From contig JAFYQK010000011.1 of NCBI GenBank assembly GCA_017547165.1, positions 62,001 through 126,000 on the forward strand: a DNA stretch of 64,000 bases, written 5' to 3'. The DNA comes from Bacteroidaceae bacterium (GTDB taxonomy: Bacteria; Bacteroidota; Bacteroidia; Bacteroidales; Bacteroidaceae). Below are positions 60,422-64,000 of this stretch, piece by piece; positions within the stretch are counted from its first letter, which is position 1, and each line of letters opens with the position of its first letter. The position numbers and the translations under genes were made by a program. The notes below the pieces were generated by a model. The model worked only from the letters and a program-made list of their open reading frames with translations. It was not told the DNA's origin and did no database searches.

Positions 60422-61630
60422 ATGATACAGAGAAAAAGCTACCTAAACCAGTTGATTCAATTACGTGATCAAGATTTAATTAAAGTAGTTACAGGAATCC
60501 GACGTTGTGGGAAATCGACTTTACTGCAACACTTTATGCAATATCTTAAATCTAATGGGGTTGATAAAGATGCTATAATCTTTATCAACTTTGAGGAACG
60601 TGAAAATGCTCGATTTGCATCATGGGAAGAAATATATGATTTTATAGCAGCAACTCTTATTCCTGCTACTAAACGATACGTTTTTTTGGACGAGGTGCAA
60701 ATGGTGCCTAATTTTGAAAAGCTCGTAGATGCGTTATATGTAAAAAAAGACATTGATTTATATGTTACAGGATCTAATGCATATCTCCTATCCAGTGAGT
60801 TAAGTACCCTTCTTTCCGGACGGTATATAGCCATCAACCTTCACCCGTTCTCATTTGCAGAGTATGTTGCAGCATTCCCAGATGAGCATGATAGTGGTCG
60901 ATTGTTTCGTCGGTATATGAATGGCTCTTGCTTTCCTGAAGCAGTGACATTGTCAAAGACTGCTCCGCAGCAAGAGAATGTCTACTTGCAATCACTGTAT
61001 GATACAGTAGTGGTTAAAGATATTGTACAACGCAGAAATTTGAAAAAATTTGACACTCTGCAACGAGTATTAAACTTTATATTTGACAGCGTGGGAAGTA
61101 TCGTTTCTCCTAACAACATTACAGATATACTGAGGGCGGAAACTAAAGAGGCATTATCACACAATACAATACTAAAGTATTTGCGTTATTTTTCAGAGTC
61201 ATACCTCATATACCCAGTACGCTTATTCAATATCAAAGGAAAACGATTACTTGCAAGCAACTATAAGTATTATGTTGCTGATCTCGGACTAAAGAATATA
61301 CTTCATACTAATAGTCCAGTGACGGACTTAGGACATAAATTGGAAAATGTAATCTATTTCGAACTCTTGAGAAGAGGAGGTAACGTATATGCCGGAAACT
61401 CAGGAAAAGGAGAGGTAGACTTTGTTGTGCAGCACCATGATGGAACTAGAGAATATTATCAGGTTGCCTACACTGCTAACGAACCCAAAACACTTGAGCG
61501 AGAATTATCCTCACTAAGAAATATTCGTGATTCATATCCTAAGTATTTGCTCACTTTAGACTATGAAACATCTAATATTGATGGAATACAGAGAGTAAAT
61601 GCCATAGATTGGTTGATTGACAAAAACTAA
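60422..61630 (+). CDS. AAA ATPase with DUF4143 C-terminal domain
   Basis: From the ATG at 60422 the product is 402 residues (MIQRKSYLNQLIQLRDQDLIKVV); a longer frame to 60335 would begin before the predicted transcript start. Walker A is GIRRCGKST (25-33) and Walker B is YVFLDE (86-91). The C-terminal half has the DUF4143 segments (SHNTILKYLRYFSESYLIYPVRLFN; KYYVADLGLKNIL; LENVIYFELLRRGG; GEVDFVV). The end of that part (GEVDFVVQHHDG...YYQVAYT) resembles a PDDEXK-like core. The family is abundant in Bacteroidetes and its role is unsolved. The gene is more AT-rich than its neighbours and lies between repeat arrays, suggesting transfer. Confidence 0.88.
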   Translation: MIQRKSYLNQLIQLRDQDLIKVVTGIRRCGKSTLLQHFMQYLKSNGVDKDAIIFINFEERENARFASWEEIYDFIAATLIPATKRYVFLDEVQMVPNFEKLVDALYVKKDIDLYVTGSNAYLLSSELSTLLSGRYIAINLHPFSFAEYVAAFPDEHDSGRLFRRYMNGSCFPEAVTLSKTAPQQENVYLQSLYDTVVVKDIVQRRNLKKFDTLQRVLNFIFDSVGSIVSPNNITDILRAETKEALSHNTILKYLRYFSESYLIYPVRLFNIKGKRLLASNYKYYVADLGLKNILHTNSPVTDLGHKLENVIYFELLRRGGNVYAGNSGKGEVDFVVQHHDGTREYYQVAYTANEPKTLERELSSLRNIRDSYPKYLLTLDYETSNIDGIQRVNAIDWLIDKN

Positions 61631-61663
61631 GACTAAATCACTCTGAACTAATAGTAACTATGG

Positions 61664-61681
61664 CTCATAAGAACTTATGAG
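61664..61681. repeat. Palindrome after the ATPase gene
   Basis: CTCATAAG-AA-CTTATGAG is a perfect palindrome about 30 bases after the stop codon. It lacks a following T-run, so it is a weak terminator at best. Confidence 0.4.
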
Positions 61682-61700
61682 TAATGTTGGCTACCTGCTC

Positions 61701-61740
61701 TACTGACGAAAATGTATTAAAATTGCTTTTTTCGTCAGTG
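61701..61740. repeat. TACTGACGAAAA hairpin, copy C
   Basis: TACTGACGAAAATG pairs roughly with TTTTTTCGTCAGTG. It is near-identical to copy A in its arms and lies 70 bases after the ATPase stop. The following sequence (TTCTGTTTTCACTTTTCCGTTTGCATCATCCACCC) is shared with the region after copy A. Confidence 0.75.
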
Positions 61741-61749
61741 AAGTACTTT

Positions 61750-61922
61750 TCTGTTTTCACTTTTCCGTTTGCATCATCCACCCTCTCCCCTGCGGTGTTG
61801 TCCGCACGTCGCAATGGGGACAATCCCGATAGGGGGAGAGGGTGGATAATAGTTTTCCGATTTGACTTCAACCCCTTCGGGCGTCGACCTTTGGTTCCGT
61901 TTTCACCTTTCCGTTTGTTCAC
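61750..61922. repeat. TTTTCCGTTTGCATCATCCACCCTCT mosaic repeat, further copy
   Basis: TTTTCCGTTTGCATCATCCACCCTCTCCCC at about 61763 and GGGGGAGAGGGTGGA at about 61839 form an inverted pair around an insert that itself has a palindromic look (TGCGGTGTTGTCCGCA at about 61792). TTTTCACCTTTCCGTTT follows. It resembles 60130-60240. Confidence 0.6.
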
Positions 61923-62670
61923 TTTCACGCAGATTACGCGAAGAAGCAGATTTAAACAAATTACGCTTCGCTAGAGACAAAGCATTAGTCGCCTGCTACG
62001 CACGACAGATTACACAGAGGAACTATCTACTGTGTAACTGACAAAAGCACTATGCACAAAACACTCTCCCACCACCTCTGCGGAATCCGTCGTGGCGAAG
62101 CCTGCGACATAATCCCTTAATCAAGCGACAGCGTTATCTCATAAAAAATCTGCAACTTCGCGGAATCTGCGTGGCAAAAAAAGTTTTCACCTTTCCGTTC
62201 AGCAACTTCCTCTGCTCAATCTGTCTCTTCGCGGAATCTGCGTGCAAAAAAAGTTTTCACCTGCCTATTTATTTATTGCCACGCAGATTACGCAGAGAAG
62301 CAGATTATAAAAGAATTAGTTTCCAAGTTCATTACGCTCACGCTGGATTAAGGAGAGTTGTCGCAGGCAATAGCCACGACGGATTACACAGAGAGAGGGT
62401 ATAGTTGGAAGGTGAGAGGTAACGAAGTCCTCTGCGCTCTCTGTCGTAGCAAAGCTTGCGACAAATTTGTTAATCTCAGCGACAGCGTCATATCCTCTGC
62501 TCAATCCCTCCCTTCGCGGAATCTGCGTGGCAAAAAAAGTTTTCACCTTTCCGTTCGGCAACTTCCTCTGCCAAATCTCTACCTTCGCGGAATCTGCGTG
62601 GCAAAGAAAACTTTCCACCTGTCTATTTATTTATTGCCACGCAGATTACGCAGAGAAGCAGATTTATGGT
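61923..62670. repeat. Second array of the ~290-base repeat, two to three degenerate copies
   Basis: GGAATCTGCGTG words occur at about 62163, 62235, 62519 and 62588, and CACGCAGATTACGC words at about 61926, 62280 and 62639. Units share the same internal inverted pairs as the 58.4-60.0 kb array and include the inserted TTTTCACCTTTCCGTTC block seen at 59577 and 59935. It lies beyond the ATPase gene, so the ATPase sits between two arrays. Confidence 0.75.
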
Positions 62671-63171
62671 GTTTGTCAATATTTCTTACCTGACCGAGAG
62701 AAGTATAAAAAAGGCAATTAGTGAAACAAAAAAGGTCATTTAAAAAAAATGAGGAGAACATTATTACGAAGCAAGGGGAATAAACAAAATCGTAACTTAT
62801 TACAGAACAGCGTATTAGACATACAGATAGTTTCCTTAATCAAACGGATTAGCAACATCGAAAAAAGACACCCTAATCTTCGGGGCAACGCTCCCTAATC
62901 TTACGTCAATAAGAATACAATCTTAGGGCAACAAGATTACAATCTTCTGCCCCTAAGATTAGGGCGCGATTTTTATAGGATTAAGGTAAATTAGGCATGT
63001 AAATATTTTTGAAGATATTAAGCGAAAAGATTGGCACAAGGCTATATATATATATTATATAATGTATAGTAAGTATGAATAAAAAGCATATAAGATAAAT
63101 AGAGCTGAAGCAAAAGGAAAGAATAAAGAAATTCTTTTTTGACAATTTAGGATAATATAACAAAAAATTAG
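62671..63171. other. AT-rich intergenic stretch before the hexosaminidase gene
   Basis: No supported gene. Apart from the palindromic repeat block at 62869-62970 it is AT-rich, with runs such as ATATATATATATTATATAA near 63045. It leads into the promoter at 63172. Confidence 0.5.
62869..62970. repeat. Cluster of CCCTAATCTT / AAGATTACAATCTT repeats, copy 2
   Basis: CCCTAATCTTCGGGGC opens the block and CCCCTAAGATTAGGGCGCG closes it in the reverse sense, with AAGATTACAATCTT and ACAATCTTAGGG between. It shares two 14-16 base words with copy 1 at 17811-17910. The outer words make the block an inverted repeat of about 100 bases. It lies about 290 bases before the hexosaminidase ATG. Confidence 0.65.
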
Positions 63172-63179
63172 TACCTTTG
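63172..63179 (+). promoter_or_regulatory. Promoter -7 element of the hexosaminidase gene
   Basis: TACCTTTG is an exact -7 match; TTAG at 63147-63150 is the closest thing to a -33 at the right distance. The start would be near 63186, giving a 70-base leader. Confidence 0.6.
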
Positions 63180-63255
63180 CCCATAATGAGGGGATAAATT
63201 GCATATATCCCCAAGCCATACCCTACAGACAACACTTAACAACAATATCTTTAAC

Positions 63256-64000
63256 ATGAAAAGAACTTTTAGAAAAATTGGCCGCTGGTTGGCTTGTGTT
63301 TGCCTAATAGTGTCGGCAAGCAGTATCAATGCAGAAGTGAACCCACAGCCATTTGTTATCCCCGAATTGCAGACATGGATAGGTGCAGAAGGTGAAGTCT
63401 CCCTGTCTGGTACTATTCGTGTAAACGGCAATGACAAGGAATTGCTACGTGTTGCCAACGCCTATGCTTCAGACTACAAAACAATGTTTGGCAAAGCACT
63501 TGTAGTAAAAAAGGGTACTCCACAAGCAGGTGATATTGTTTTGGCCTTAGAAGCAAGCAACAAGGAACTCGGCAAAGAAGGTTACAAGCTTTCAATCGCT
63601 AATCACATCACAGTTACAGCTGCTACCACTCAGGGTGCATTTTGGGCGACACGAACCTTGCTTCAACTGTCGGAGCAGCACGAGGCTCTGCCAAAAGGCG
63701 ATGCCATCGATGTTCCTGCGTATGAATTGCGTGGTTTCATGGTTGATGTTGCACGTAAATTCATGCCCATCGACTACTTGAACGATCTCGTAAAGGTGAT
63801 GGCATATTATAAGATGAATGCTCTTCAGGTACACTTGAATGATAATGGTTTCCGCCAGTTCTTCGGAGGCGACTGGAACAAGACTCCATCTGCATTTCGT
63901 TTGGAAAGCACTCAACATCCTGGTCTGACATCAAAGGATGGCCACTATACAAAGAAGGAGTTCATTGATTTACAGATTCTTGGTGAGAACAACTATGTGG
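63256..64000 (+). CDS. Beta-N-acetylhexosaminidase, GH20 (3' end outside window)
   Basis: About 248 codons are present. A signal peptide (MKRTFRKIGRWLACVCLIVSASSINA) precedes the GH20b-type N-terminal domain (GYKLSIANHITVTAATTQGAFWATRTLLQL), and the catalytic barrel starts YELRGFMVDVARKFMPIDYL, MAYYKMNALQVHLND. The catalytic Asp-Glu pair would lie beyond the window. It releases terminal N-acetylglucosamine or galactosamine from host or wall glycans in the periplasm or at the surface. Whether it also has a type IX tail cannot be seen. Confidence 0.92.
   Translation, partial: MKRTFRKIGRWLACVCLIVSASSINAEVNPQPFVIPELQTWIGAEGEVSLSGTIRVNGNDKELLRVANAYASDYKTMFGKALVVKKGTPQAGDIVLALEASNKELGKEGYKLSIANHITVTAATTQGAFWATRTLLQLSEQHEALPKGDAIDVPAYELRGFMVDVARKFMPIDYLNDLVKVMAYYKMNALQVHLNDNGFRQFFGGDWNKTPSAFRLESTQHPGLTSKDGHYTKKEFIDLQILGENNYV

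Noticed and set aside
58395..62670. CRISPR array
   Set aside because: The repeat units are about 290 bases with internal inverted pairs, and no short direct repeats with equal-sized unique spacers and no cas genes are present.
58977..62693. Small proteins with HADYAEKQI-like peptides in the repeat arrays
   Set aside because: The frames recur only because the DNA repeats, lie on both strands, and have no start or promoter context.

Overview
The window looks like chromosome of a Bacteroidales bacterium, most likely Prevotellaceae. Three things point there: promoters of the Bacteroidetes type (TTTG, 19-20 bases, TAnnTTTG) ahead of several genes, a complete porP-K-L-M-N type IX secretion (T9SS) gene cluster plus a secreted protein with a T9SS-type C-terminus, and ribosomal protein gene order typical of the phylum. 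The species call is inference; no rRNA gene is present.

Layout. Positions 1-15204 (all minus strand) hold the str, S10 and spc ribosomal protein genes in one direction: rpsL, rpsG, fusA, rpsJ, then a terminator and a new promoter, then rplC through secY, map and infA (cut by the window start). Positions 15576-19746 hold a thioredoxin-like lipoprotein, a YqeY-type protein, a MATE transporter and a coupled thioesterase. Positions 19867-32774 (minus) are one information-processing block: tRNA-Tyr, tRNA-Gly, tRNA-Thr, tuf, tRNA-Trp, secE, nusG, rplK, rplA, rplJ, rplL, rpoB, rpoC, with a clear promoter at the head. Positions 32801-44014 hold a ribosome hibernation factor, a Xer-type recombinase, rpsU, malate dehydrogenase, an M24 aminopeptidase, a gamma-carbonic-anhydrase-like protein, gltX, a 7TM-HD phosphodiesterase and priA. 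Positions 44034-50940 are a barrel protein and the T9SS core operon. Positions 51003-53867 hold a PDDEXK nuclease-like protein, a small fold-back element, a DUF2795 protein, a cobalamin adenosyltransferase and an uncharacterised protein. Positions 54183-58232 encode a 1349-residue secreted protein with a T9SS-like C-terminus, probably a client of the machine encoded 3 kb away.

Positions 58314-63170 are the unusual part: about 5 kb that is mostly non-coding, made of tandem copies of a roughly 290-base repeat with internal dyad symmetry, three copies of a 40-base hairpin with TACTGACGAAAA, and mosaic repeats also seen at 49.8 kb and 17.8 kb. One AT-rich gene, a DUF4143-type AAA ATPase, sits in the middle, with one of the hairpins at the predicted 5' end of its mRNA. 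The window ends inside a GH20 beta-hexosaminidase gene.

The ribosomal and RNA polymerase genes are ordinary in content, but their leaders and junctions (before rplC, between fusA and rpsJ, between rplL and rpoB, before rpsL) carry hairpins that look regulatory. All functional calls are from reading the sequence; no database search was run.
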